From: an uncultured Bacilli bacterium
GTDB taxonomy: Bacteria > Bacillota_I > Bacilli_A > RF39 > UBA660
Length of the DNA stretch: 20,620 nt
Direction: 5' to 3'
Assembly: GCA_947627145.1 (NCBI GenBank)
Contig: CANQUW010000005.1
Location: forward strand, 1 to 20,620
Shown: positions 7,324-14,787 of the stretch, piece after piece
Numbering within the stretch: position 1 is the stretch's first letter
Layout: each line of letters begins with the position of its first letter
Notes under the pieces: model-generated
The model's database searches: none
What the model was told of the DNA's origin: nothing
Seen by the model: the letters and a program-made list of their open reading frames with translations, nothing else
Made by a program: the position numbers and the translations under genes

Positions 7324-7355
7324 ATTAATATATAAATTTTTTTGGAGGAAATGTT

Positions 7356-8451
7356 ATGGAGATAAGTGATTTAAAAAAGGAACTTTTAGAAAAACGTGAA
7401 AAACTAGATGAATTATGGAGGTCTCTTTGACTGCGATTCAAAAGAAGAACAAATTAACAAATTAGAAAGTGAAATTAATAAGACGGATTTTTGGAATGAT
7501 AAAGATAATGCAGAAAAAGTATTAAAAGAAGTTAGTGAACTTAAAGATGTGGTTTCTTCTATAAAGGATTTATCTAATAGAATAGATGATAATTTGGATT
7601 TAATTAATTTAATAGAAGAAGAGTATGATCAAGATATTTATAATAATATTTTAGAAGATGGAAAATCTATAATTAAAGATTATAATAATTTAGAGCTTTT
7701 ACTTCTTTTAAATGGAAAATATGATAAAGAGAATTCTATAGTTGAGATTCATAGTGGTGCTGGGGGAACTGAAGCTTGTGATTGGGCAGATATGCTTTAT
7801 CGTATGTATTTAAGATGGTGTGAATCTAAAAATTATAAAGTAGAACTTTTAGATATGCAGGAAGGTGAAGAAGCTGGTATTAAGAGTGTTTCGTTTTTAG
7901 TCAAAGGTAATAATAGTTATGGATATTTAAAAAATGAAAAAGGGGTTCATCGTTTAGTTAGGATTTCTCCATTTGATTCTAATAAAAGACGACATACGTC
8001 TTTTGCATCAGTAGAGGTTACTCCTGAAATTAATAAAAATATAGAAATAGATATTGAACCACAAGATTTAAAAATAGATGTTTATAGATCTTCAGGATGT
8101 GGAGGACAGGGTGTTAATACAACAGACTCTGCAGTTAGGATTACACATTTACCTACAGGTATTGTTGTTACTTGTCAGAATGAAAGAAGTCAGATACAAA
8201 ATAAAGAACAAGCTATGAAAGTTTTAAAAAGTAAATTACTTGTTTTAGAAGAGGAAAAGCAAAGAGATGAACTTTCTTCAATTAAAGGAGAACAAAGAAA
8301 TATAGAATTTGGTTCTCAGATTAGAAGTTATGTAATGCATCCATATAAAATGGTCAGAGATCATAGAACAGATGTGGAAACTAGTAATGTAGATAAAGTA
8401 ATGGATGGAGATATAGATATATTTATAGAAGCAATGTTAAGGAGGAAATAG
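7356..8451 (+). CDS. prfB: Peptide chain release factor 2, with programmed +1 frameshift
   Basis: RF2 recognises UAA and UGA and triggers peptide release on the ribosome. Translation starts at ATG 7356 after TTTGGAGGAAATG and runs 24 codons to an in-frame TGA at 7428-7430. A +1 shift at CTT-TGA-C continues in the frame from 7429 to 8451, so the product is join(7356..7427, 7429..8451), about 364 residues. The site is canonical: GGAGG at 7417-7421, then 3 nt, then CTT TGA C. After the shift the protein shows the SPF stop-recognition tripeptide (residues about 204-206) and the GGQ catalytic motif (about 249-251, in SSGCGGQGVNTTDSAVR). A low RF2 level stalls on the TGA and favours frameshifting, which is autoregulation. 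yitT-type genes follow 2 nt later. An apparent internal ATG at 7408 is not the real start. Confidence 0.97.
7417..7431 (+). promoter_or_regulatory. prfB programmed +1 frameshift signal
   Basis: An internal Shine-Dalgarno GGAGG (7417-7421), TCT spacer, slippery CTT (7425-7427), and in-frame stop TGA with following C (7428-7431). The 3-nt spacing between GGAGG and CTT is the known arrangement that promotes slippage of the Leu tRNA. Confidence 0.95.
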
Positions 8452-8453
8452 TT

Positions 8454-9338
8454 ATGTTTAATATATTTAAAAGTAATGTTAATAAAAAAATACTTGAGGA
8501 TATAGATCATAAGTCTATAGTTAAAAGATATATAGAATTTTCTGTTGGATGTCTTATAGTTGCGATAGCATTTAATTTATTTTTAGTAGATAATGATTTA
8601 GTTCCTGGTGGTGTTGGTGGTATTGCAATAATTTTAAAAAGACTATTTGGACTTAATCCATCTGTTGTTATATTAATTGCAGATTTATTATTACTTGTAC
8701 TTTCTTATGCTTTACTTGGAAGAGTTACTACTAGAGGATCAATACTTGGTTCAATATTATTTCCACTTTTTGTAGAATTAACTGCTAATATTGGAAACTA
8801 TATAGATGTTGATACTTCACAAATGTTACTTTCTGCTGTGTTTGGTGGAGTTGTTTATGGATTTGGTGCTGGACTTATTTTTAAAGCTGGATTTACTACT
8901 GGTGGTACTGATATTTTAAATCAAATTATTTCTAAATATGCACATATTAGTATGGGTAATAGTATGCTTATTAGTGATGGGGCTATTGTTCTTGTATCAG
9001 GATTTATATTTGGTGCTACTAAATTGATGTATGGTATTATTATTTTATATTTAATTAGTTATATGGCTGATAAAGTTATACTTGGTATAAGTGATTGTAA
9101 AGCTTTTTATATAGTTACTAATAAAGATGATGAGATAAAAGAATTTATATTAAAATATTTAAATCGTGGAGTTACTGTATTTAATGCAAAAGGTGGGTAT
9201 ACTAAAACTAGACAGAATGTACTTTTATGTGTACTTCGTACAAAAGAATATTATAAATTAAAAGAAGGTATTAATGAGATAGATCCAGATGCTTTCTTTG
9301 TTGTAACTGATGCTTATGAAGTGGTTGGGGTTGAGTGA
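8454..9338 (+). CDS. YitT-family membrane protein (first copy)
   Basis: 294 residues. The N-terminal part (about 28-205) has five or six hydrophobic segments of the DUF161/YitT domain, with the typical NDLVPGGVGGIAIILKR and FKAGFTTGGTDILNQI loops. The C-terminal cytoplasmic DUF2179 domain (about 215-290) reads CKAFYIVTNKDDEIKEFIL... and ends DPDAFFVVTDAYEVVG. YitT proteins are widespread in Firmicutes and have no settled function; transport is suspected. GGAGG precedes the ATG, 2 nt after prfB, so it is cotranscribed and perhaps translationally coupled. It overlaps the second copy's upstream region. Confidence 0.9.
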   Translation: MFNIFKSNVNKKILEDIDHKSIVKRYIEFSVGCLIVAIAFNLFLVDNDLVPGGVGGIAIILKRLFGLNPSVVILIADLLLLVLSYALLGRVTTRGSILGSILFPLFVELTANIGNYIDVDTSQMLLSAVFGGVVYGFGAGLIFKAGFTTGGTDILNQIISKYAHISMGNSMLISDGAIVLVSGFIFGATKLMYGIIILYLISYMADKVILGISDCKAFYIVTNKDDEIKEFILKYLNRGVTVFNAKGGYTKTRQNVLLCVLRTKEYYKLKEGINEIDPDAFFVVTDAYEVVGVE

Positions 9339-9340
9339 TA

Positions 9341-10231
9341 ATGGAAGAAGAGAAAAAAGAATTAGATTTAGACTTAGATAAAATAATAGAGACAATAAAA
9401 ACAAAAAAATTATTACAAAGATATATTGTAATGATTACTTGTTTGTTTTTGTCATCTATTGTTTTTAATTTGCTTACATTACCTGCTAATATTGTAACAG
9501 GTGGTGTTAATGGACTTGCAGTTATTCTTAATTATATTAGTGGAGTTAAACCTTCTATTATAATTTTTATAATTTCATTTATATTATTAATATTTAGTTA
9601 TATATATTTAGGAGTTGAAAGAACTAGTGGTACTGTTGTTGCAACAATTGTTTATCCTTTGTTTGTGCAGCTAACTTCAATTGTCCATGATTACATACAA
9701 CTTGATACAAGTGATTTGCTTGTTATAAGTATATTTTTAGGAGTTATACTTGGAGTACTTAATGGATTTATATGTAAGACTGGATTTAGTGGTGGAGGTA
9801 TACCTGCTATTAGTCAAATATTACATAAAAAATTTAAAATATCTGTTGGTAAATGTAATTTTTTTGTTAATAGTTTAATAGTTCTTTTTGGAGCATCCAT
9901 TTTTGGATGGACTATGGTAATGTATTCAGTTATTATACTTTATATAAGTGGTTTTACAATGGATAAAGTATTACTTGGAGTTGGTGGTAATAAAGCATTT
10001 TATATTATTACAAAAGAAGAAGAAAAAGTAAGAAATTATATTGTTAAAGAAATGAAACATACAATTACTGAATTTAAAGTTAAGGGTGCATTTTTAGAAA
10101 AAAGAAGAACTTGTTTTTTATCTGTTATTCCTACTCATGAATATTTTAGAGTAACAGAAGGATTAAAAGAAATAGATCCTGAGGCGTTCTTCGTTGTATG
10201 TGATGCTTATCAAGTTGAAGGTGGAAAATAG
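9341..10231 (+). CDS. YitT-family membrane protein (second copy)
   Basis: 296 residues from ATG 9341; a GTG at 9335 overlapping the previous gene is an alternative start giving 298. It has the same architecture as the first copy: an N-terminal membrane region with LPANIVTGGVNGLAVILNY and CKTGFSGGGIPAISQIL, and a C-terminal DUF2179 domain ending DPEAFFVVCDAYQVEGG. The two copies are clearly homologous along their whole length but well diverged, including in the glycine-rich loop (FTTGGTD versus FSGGGIP), which may mean different ligands or a heteromeric assembly (inference). Last gene of the prfB operon. Confidence 0.88.
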   Translation: MEEEKKELDLDLDKIIETIKTKKLLQRYIVMITCLFLSSIVFNLLTLPANIVTGGVNGLAVILNYISGVKPSIIIFIISFILLIFSYIYLGVERTSGTVVATIVYPLFVQLTSIVHDYIQLDTSDLLVISIFLGVILGVLNGFICKTGFSGGGIPAISQILHKKFKISVGKCNFFVNSLIVLFGASIFGWTMVMYSVIILYISGFTMDKVLLGVGGNKAFYIITKEEEKVRNYIVKEMKHTITEFKVKGAFLEKRRTCFLSVIPTHEYFRVTEGLKEIDPEAFFVVCDAYQVEGGK

Positions 10232-10485
10232 ATTCTTGAAAAAATTATAATGTGGAATATAAAAATAAAGAAAAGACTATGTAAGAGATGGCTAGAGTCT
10301 CTTATTTTTTTGATATCAGATCTACCAAGTAAGTAATCTAGAGAACAATTACTTAGCTTAGCAAACTCTACTAATGTTTCTCCAGATATTAATTGTTTTC
10401 CATTTTCATATTCACTTATTTTACCAGTTGAAACATTAATTTTTTCTGCAAGTTGTTTTATAGTTAGATTTAGTTCTTTTCTCAT
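10210..10485 (-). CDS. Small XRE-family HTH protein, possibly decaying
   Basis: The first 55 or so residues are a clear Cro/CI-type HTH: LNLTIKQLAEKINVSTGKIS then EYENGKQLISGETLVEFAKL and LDYLLGRSD. The family usually begins several residues earlier (an F-x-x-RLKxLRKELNLT stretch), and that sequence is indeed encoded upstream (VSFRLKRM before the ATG), but no ATG, GTG or TTG lies in frame there; only ATT/ATA codons follow the in-frame stop. The ATG at 10485 has no good ribosome site. After the HTH, about 34 hydrophobic residues are read through the neighbour's terminator and into yitT. It may use a rare ATT start, start at 10485, or be a remnant. It is the only minus-strand gene here and faces the two-gene module at 10655. 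Confidence 0.5.
   Translation of the reverse strand: MRKELNLTIKQLAEKINVSTGKISEYENGKQLISGETLVEFAKLSNCSLDYLLGRSDIKKIRDSSHLLHSLFFIFIFHIIIFSRIYFPPST
10281..10312 (+). terminator. Intrinsic terminator after the prfB-yitT operon
   Basis: TAAGAGA (near 10281-10287) pairs with TCTCTTA (near 10297-10303) across a 9-nt loop, followed by TTTTTTT. It falls inside the 3' part of the opposite-strand XRE reading frame, which supports that tail not being real coding sequence. Confidence 0.7.
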
Positions 10486-10523
10486 TCTTTTTAATCTAAA
10501 AGATACAAGTTTTATATCAATTT

Positions 10524-10580
10524 GATGGTGTATAATCTAGTGTGCTTTTTTATTATTTACACACTAGATTATACACCATC
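10524..10580. repeat. Perfect 21-bp inverted repeat with 15-nt spacer
   Basis: The arm at 10524-10544 (beginning GATGGTGTATAATC) is the exact reverse complement of 10560-10580; the spacer 10545-10559 is A/T only apart from one C. Each arm contains TATAAT, one per strand (10531-10536 on +; 10568-10573 read on -), so both strands could carry a -10 element. It sits between the XRE gene and the module at 10655. A T-run (10587-10593) follows the right arm, so + strand RNA through it could also terminate. It could be an operator, a terminator or a small mobile-element tip; no flanking direct repeat was found. Confidence 0.9.
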
Positions 10581-10607
10581 TCCATCTTTTTTTAATTAGT
10601 ATTTATT

Positions 10608-10630
10608 TTTGTGTTATTTTGTGTTATAAT
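10608..10630 (+). promoter_or_regulatory. Extended -10 promoter of the two-gene module
   Basis: TGT-TATAAT, with TATAAT at 10625-10630, 25 nt before the ATG at 10655, and GGGGGA as ribosome site. A tandem TTTGTGTTAT/TTTGTGTTAT repeat of about 10 nt leads into the -10 and may be a regulator site or chance. Confidence 0.6.
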
Positions 10631-10654
10631 AAGAAACATTTATAGGGGGATATT

Positions 10655-12271
10655 ATGGATCTTAATTATAAGAAATGGAAAAATAGTTTTTTTGGAAACG
10701 AAGATAAAATGTCTATTAAAGAAATGGGAGATTACATAATTTTAAATAGTAATCATTATGTAGAAGAAGTTTATAAAAAAGTTTATCCTGAATTTTATAA
10801 TTTGGCTTTTAAAATATGTAATATTATAAATAATTATTTTCGAGACTTTAATGACTTTCGTGAGCCGATTTATATTACTAGTATTAACTTTTTGTATGGA
10901 TTACAAAAAAACTATGATTGTTGTTTTGTAAAAATTGGTGACGTAGTGGTTGTATATCCTGAATTTTCTAATCCTATTAAAATTAATCTTGCTAAAAAAT
11001 GGAGTGATTATAATGATGCAGAATATTTTCCAGGAGTTATTCTTGATAATAATAAAGATGAATTTACAGTTGTTTCATCTGTTCCTGATCATATAAATTA
11101 TATGATACCGGGTAGTTGGTACGAATTGATCCCTGTTTCAAAAAAATCTATTTATAGTATAAAAAAGTTATTATTAAATGAAGAAATTGGTAATTTATAT
11201 AATTTATGTATATTTGCTAAAAATGATGAAGTTATTAATTTTATACAGAACAAAAAAGATATAATTACAAAAATAGTTAATAAAAAAATTAGACTTGATA
11301 ATGGAATGTATGTAAGTTTTAATTTAGATTCTAAAAAAGAGTTTTGTAGAAATAATATAGCTATAGATGTTTATAATAATAAATTAGAAAAAGAGTGTGA
11401 AATAGAAGGTTTATATGATAAAAAATATAAAAATATTTTAAATTATAAAACTTGTGCAAGTGAAGTATTGAACTTATTTGATTTTGAAGTAGATAGTATT
11501 GATGAAACTTTGAAAGAAGAAATAAAGAAAAGAGAAGAAGAAGAAAAATTATTTGAGAAAGCAAGAATTAAAAGAGAAAAAATAGAAAAGATAGAAAAAT
11601 TGAAACTACAAGAAGAAGAGAAAGAAAAAAAGAAAGTAACAATTAGAAATAAAATATCTTATTATTTAGATATGTTAGATACATTAAATAAGAATGATGA
11701 AAAATTAAATGTACCTCAAGAAGTGCTTTTAGATTGGAATAATGAAGAAAATTGTTATGAAATACATGATGATTTTAAAGATAAATTAAAGTTTATAAAT
11801 TTATCTATTATAGATTTTAATAATGTATGTGTTCAAGGAATAGATTTTAGATATTGTAATCCTGTTAGTTTAAATCCACAAAAAGTTTATAATAAAAGTT
11901 TGTATGGATGTAGATTTGATGTTAGTTATGATGATGTAAAAACATTTAACAAAAAGATTTGTTATATTCCAAATGTTAATTGGGATTTAGATGGTGTGGA
12001 TTTAAGAAGTGCTAATATATATTATCCTGAGAACTCTATAAATTCAGAAAGAATCATAATGCCTATTAATGTTGATAAGGCTATTATAGATGATAAAACT
12101 ATATTACCTAAATCTTTACAAGATAAGTTAGGTAATATAGATAATCAACATGAAGAAAATATTCGGAAAATTATACAGTATATGAATAAAAATGATATTT
12201 CGATTGATGAAATCTTTAATTATAATTTAGTTGCGAAATTAGAGAAAAAAATCGGAGGTAAGAAGAAATGA
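10655..12271 (+). CDS. Hypothetical 538-residue protein with coiled coil and pentapeptide-like C-terminal part
   Basis: I do not recognise this family. There is no signal peptide or membrane segment, so it is probably cytoplasmic. Residues 1-275 are a globular N-terminal part containing FLYGLQKNYDCCFVKIGDVV and PGSWYELIPVSKKS. About 280-345 is a highly charged Lys/Glu helix (KREEEEKLFEKARIKREKIE...), a likely coiled coil. About 375-460 has short runs resembling pentapeptide repeats: LSIIDFNNVCVQGIDFRYC, LYGCRFDVSYDDV and DLDGVDLRSANIYYP, but not a full regular array. The tail (about 490-538) is helical and basic. It overlaps the next gene by 4 nt (ATGA), so the two are translationally coupled. 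It lies between housekeeping operons next to an XRE gene and a large inverted repeat, which suggests an accessory insertion (inference). Confidence 0.7.
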   Translation: MDLNYKKWKNSFFGNEDKMSIKEMGDYIILNSNHYVEEVYKKVYPEFYNLAFKICNIINNYFRDFNDFREPIYITSINFLYGLQKNYDCCFVKIGDVVVVYPEFSNPIKINLAKKWSDYNDAEYFPGVILDNNKDEFTVVSSVPDHINYMIPGSWYELIPVSKKSIYSIKKLLLNEEIGNLYNLCIFAKNDEVINFIQNKKDIITKIVNKKIRLDNGMYVSFNLDSKKEFCRNNIAIDVYNNKLEKECEIEGLYDKKYKNILNYKTCASEVLNLFDFEVDSIDETLKEEIKKREEEEKLFEKARIKREKIEKIEKLKLQEEEKEKKKVTIRNKISYYLDMLDTLNKNDEKLNVPQEVLLDWNNEENCYEIHDDFKDKLKFINLSIIDFNNVCVQGIDFRYCNPVSLNPQKVYNKSLYGCRFDVSYDDVKTFNKKICYIPNVNWDLDGVDLRSANIYYPENSINSERIIMPINVDKAIIDDKTILPKSLQDKLGNIDNQHEENIRKIIQYMNKNDISIDEIFNYNLVAKLEKKIGGKKK

Positions 12272-13086
12272 CCGAAGAAGAATTAATAAAAAAATTGGAT
12301 CCAAAATTAGAAAAAGAAATTAAAAAATTGAAAATTAGAAAAAAAATATTTAGTATAAGTGATTGGGTTGCATCAATTATTGGAGCGGTAACTGTTGGTG
12401 GAACTTGTATTGCTACTTTTCTTCCTGCTCCTGTTTATGTTTTTGAAAAATATAAAGAAGAAGGTAATATACCATTTGTTTTGGAAGAAGAACAAGTTTC
12501 GTGTTTGTGTGATGAACATGTTTTTGATAGTATGGGTAATGATGAACATAAATTGGAAAGAGTAGATTTTGATCCTGTACAAGAACCTAATAGAAATATG
12601 TTATCATATCATTCAAAATGGGAAAATAAAGGTGATTGTTTTGAACAAGTAGTAAAGACGTATCAAATTGATGAAACAGTTTATAAAAAAATACTTGAAA
12701 AATCAAATAATAATATTCCTTTAGAAAATATTATAGAAGATATTTTAGGTAATCCATCAGCAGTAGATATAAAAAAAGAAAAAAAGGTATCTATTGAAGA
12801 GTTAAATAAAGATGCATATTTTCAAGCTACAATATATAAGCCTAAAGAAAATGCATGTGTAGTTCATAAAGAAAGTGTTTCTGAAAATATTATAGAAACT
12901 GTTGAGTATCTTTTATATACTATATTATGCGAAGTACCAAGTGTTGGTGCTTCAGTTCTAATTACTTTAATTTTTGCACCTGCTGTAGTAAAGATGCATA
13001 ATTGTATTAGCAGTGAAGTTTATCAAGCAAAAGATGAATTAAATAAAAGAGAGGAAGTACGTAAAAGTTTTAAAAAAAGTAAATAA
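12268..13086 (+). CDS. Hypothetical two-TM membrane protein
   Basis: 272 residues, family not recognised. The start ATG overlaps the previous stop (ATGA) and GGAGGT lies just upstream inside that gene, showing coupling. Layout: a basic, Lys-rich cytoplasmic N-terminus (1-31), a first hydrophobic segment (about 33-58, SDWVASIIGAVTVGGT...), a polar loop of about 150 residues with CLCDEH and several further cysteines, a second hydrophobic segment (about 212-242, VPSVGASVLITLIFAPAVV), and a short basic tail. The loop between the two segments is predicted outside the cell by the positive-inside rule. Together with its partner it may form a soluble plus membrane two-component unit; role unknown. 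Confidence 0.7.
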   Translation: MTEEELIKKLDPKLEKEIKKLKIRKKIFSISDWVASIIGAVTVGGTCIATFLPAPVYVFEKYKEEGNIPFVLEEEQVSCLCDEHVFDSMGNDEHKLERVDFDPVQEPNRNMLSYHSKWENKGDCFEQVVKTYQIDETVYKKILEKSNNNIPLENIIEDILGNPSAVDIKKEKKVSIEELNKDAYFQATIYKPKENACVVHKESVSENIIETVEYLLYTILCEVPSVGASVLITLIFAPAVVKMHNCISSEVYQAKDELNKREEVRKSFKKSK

Positions 13087-13101
13087 TTGTATTTTATTTG
13101 T

Positions 13102-13129
13102 AGATGGACTAATTCCATCTTTTTCTTTT
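13102..13129 (+). terminator. Intrinsic terminator after the two-gene module
   Basis: AGATGGA (13102-13108) pairs with TCCATCT (13114-13120), 5-nt loop, followed by TTTTCTTTT. Confidence 0.85.
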
Positions 13130-13169
13130 GGAAAATTTGTCTAAGTCTGTTTCTTTTTGTTTTTTTATA

Positions 13170-13178
13170 TGTTATAAT
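13170..13178 (+). promoter_or_regulatory. Extended -10 promoter of the ftsEX operon
   Basis: TGT-TATAAT, with TATAAT at 13173-13178, 26 nt before the TTG start. The -35 position holds only TTTCTT. Confidence 0.6.
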
Positions 13179-13203
13179 GTTACTATTAAGGTGGTGAAAA
13201 CAA

Positions 13204-13899
13204 TTGGATTTAATTAGATTAAAAAATGTTTATAAGCAATATAAAAATGGTGTCACTGCTGTTTATGATGCTACTCTTTCTATTAGGAAAGGTGCATTTG
13301 TATTTGTTATTGGAGGTAGTGGTTCTGGTAAAAGTACTCTTATAAAGATGCTTTATAGAGAAGAAAAACCATCATCTGGACAGATAGTTGTTGGTGGTGT
13401 TAATGTTGCTAAACTTAGAAATAGTAAAGTATATAAATTACGTCGTAAGGTAGGAATAGTATTTCAAGATTATAGATTACTTCCTAAACTTACAGTATAT
13501 GAAAATGTTAATTTTGCAATGGAAGTTATAGGTGCTCCTAAGAAACTTGCTAGAAGTCAAAGTTTAAAAGCTTTGGAACTTGTTGGTCTTAAGGGTAAGA
13601 TACATAATTATCCTAATCAACTTTCAGGTGGAGAACAACAAAGAGTTGCGATTGCTCGTGCTATTGTTAACAATCCTAAACTTTTACTTTGTGATGAACC
13701 TACTGGAAACTTAGATCCAGAACGTAGTCGTGAAATTATGGAAGTATTAGAGTTGATTAACGAAAAACGTGGAACAACTATTATTATGGCAACTCATGAT
13801 AAAGAGATAGTTAATAGAATGAAGAAGCAAGTTGTTACCCTAAAAGATGGCAGAATAATTAGTAACGAAGAGGAGGGTACATATAATGAGATTGTGTAG
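13204..13899 (+). CDS. ftsE: Cell division ATP-binding protein FtsE
   Basis: 231 residues, the usual FtsE length. The start is TTG at 13204, spaced 7 nt from a strong AAGGTGGTG; no ATG fits. ABC ATPase motifs: Walker A GGSGSGKST (37-45), Q-loop FQDYRLLP, signature LSGGEQQ (140-146), Walker B LLLCDEP (160-166), D-loop TGNLDP, and switch His198 in ATHD. FtsE binds FtsX at the membrane; ATP turnover transmits a division signal that activates a murein hydrolase outside the cell. It overlaps ftsX by 14 nt, and the hydrolase gene follows, so the full signalling chain is in one operon. Confidence 0.96.
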   Translation: MDLIRLKNVYKQYKNGVTAVYDATLSIRKGAFVFVIGGSGSGKSTLIKMLYREEKPSSGQIVVGGVNVAKLRNSKVYKLRRKVGIVFQDYRLLPKLTVYENVNFAMEVIGAPKKLARSQSLKALELVGLKGKIHNYPNQLSGGEQQRVAIARAIVNNPKLLLCDEPTGNLDPERSREIMEVLELINEKRGTTIIMATHDKEIVNRMKKQVVTLKDGRIISNEEEGTYNEIV

Positions 13900-14785
13900 A
13901 ATGTTTGGAAGAAGTTGCAGAGATGCATTTAAAAGTGTATTTCGTAACTTTAGTTTATCACTAGCATCTATTTCATGTATTACTATTACATTAATAATAG
14001 TTGCGATTGCGATAGTAGCATCATTTAATGTTCAAAACTTTACTCGTGAAATAGAAAAAGATTTAACAATAGTTGTATTTATGGAAAATGATGCAACTGA
14101 AGAAGAAGTTACTGCTGTTAAAGATAATATTCATAATATGAGTAATGTTTCAAAAGTTACTTTTGAAAGTAAAAATGAAGTAAAAGAAGAAATGAGTAAA
14201 GAAAGTGATGTTTTTAAAACTGTTATGGATGGATGGAGCGATGAAGAAAGTCCACTTAAAGATACTTTTCAATTAAAAGTTAAAAATGTAGAAAAAATAG
14301 GTAAGACTGCAAATAAAATAAAAAAACTAGATAAAGTTGCAACAGTTAAATATGGAGAAGGTATGGTTGATCAACTTGTAGAAGCATTTTCATCTATAAA
14401 AACAGTTGCTTTTGGTGTTGTTATTGCTTTAGTAGTTGTTACAGTTTTCTTAATTATTAATACAATTAAATTAACTATTTTCTCAAGAAAAAGAGAAATT
14501 TCTATTATGAGACTTGTTGGTGCTAATAACTTTACAATAAAAATGCCTTTTATAATAGAAGGTATGATACTAGGAATGATAGGATCTATAATTCCAATAA
14601 TACTTATTACTTATGGATATTTAGCTTTTTATAATTATTTTGATGGCTATTTATTTACAGAATTAATTGAACTTATTAAACCAGAACCATTTATTTATTC
14701 CGTATCAGGTATAGTTTTGCTTATTGGTATTTTAGTTGGTATGCTTGGTAGTAGTGGTGCGGTTAGAAAGTATTTGAAGGTGTAG
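13886..14785 (+). CDS. ftsX: Cell division membrane protein FtsX
   Basis: 299 residues with the FtsX plan: an N-terminal cytoplasmic stretch (RSCRDAFKSVFRNFSLSLAS), TM1 about 25-47, a large extracellular domain (about 48-170) that in relatives contacts the hydrolase, then TM2 (about 175-195), TM3 (about 220-245) and TM4 (about 268-290). KREISIMRLVGANNFTIKMPF between TM2 and TM3 is the characteristic FtsX/MacB loop. The start ATG with GAGGAGGGT upstream lies within the ftsE end (14-nt overlap), ensuring balanced synthesis. The M23 hydrolase starts 2 nt after its stop. Confidence 0.95.
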   Translation: MRLCRMFGRSCRDAFKSVFRNFSLSLASISCITITLIIVAIAIVASFNVQNFTREIEKDLTIVVFMENDATEEEVTAVKDNIHNMSNVSKVTFESKNEVKEEMSKESDVFKTVMDGWSDEESPLKDTFQLKVKNVEKIGKTANKIKKLDKVATVKYGEGMVDQLVEAFSSIKTVAFGVVIALVVVTVFLIINTIKLTIFSRKREISIMRLVGANNFTIKMPFIIEGMILGMIGSIIPIILITYGYLAFYNYFDGYLFTELIELIKPEPFIYSVSGIVLLIGILVGMLGSSGAVRKYLKV

Positions 14786-14787
14786 TT

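Noticed and set aside
7408..8451. prfB starting at the ATG at 7408
   Set aside because: That ATG overlaps the frameshift stimulator; the true start at 7356 plus a +1 shift gives the full RF2 and a proper ribosome site.
2..10231. Mollicute code with TGA as Trp
   Set aside because: Conserved tryptophans are TGG, TGA ends genes (for example 9336-9338), and prfB for RF2 is present with an in-frame TGA signal.
10524..10580. Insertion sequence ends for the inverted repeat
   Set aside because: Only 15 nt lies between the arms, with no transposase and no flanking target duplication; it may be a tiny element but not an IS.
11361..11564. Minus-strand open frame (67 codons) inside the 538-residue gene
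   Set aside because: Its Leu/Phe/Ile-rich translation is the mirror of the Lys/Glu-rich coiled-coil codons; no ribosome site or domain.
12373..12582. Minus-strand open frame (69 codons) inside the two-TM gene
   Set aside because: Low-complexity antisense of a coding region, with no recognisable domain and no start signal.
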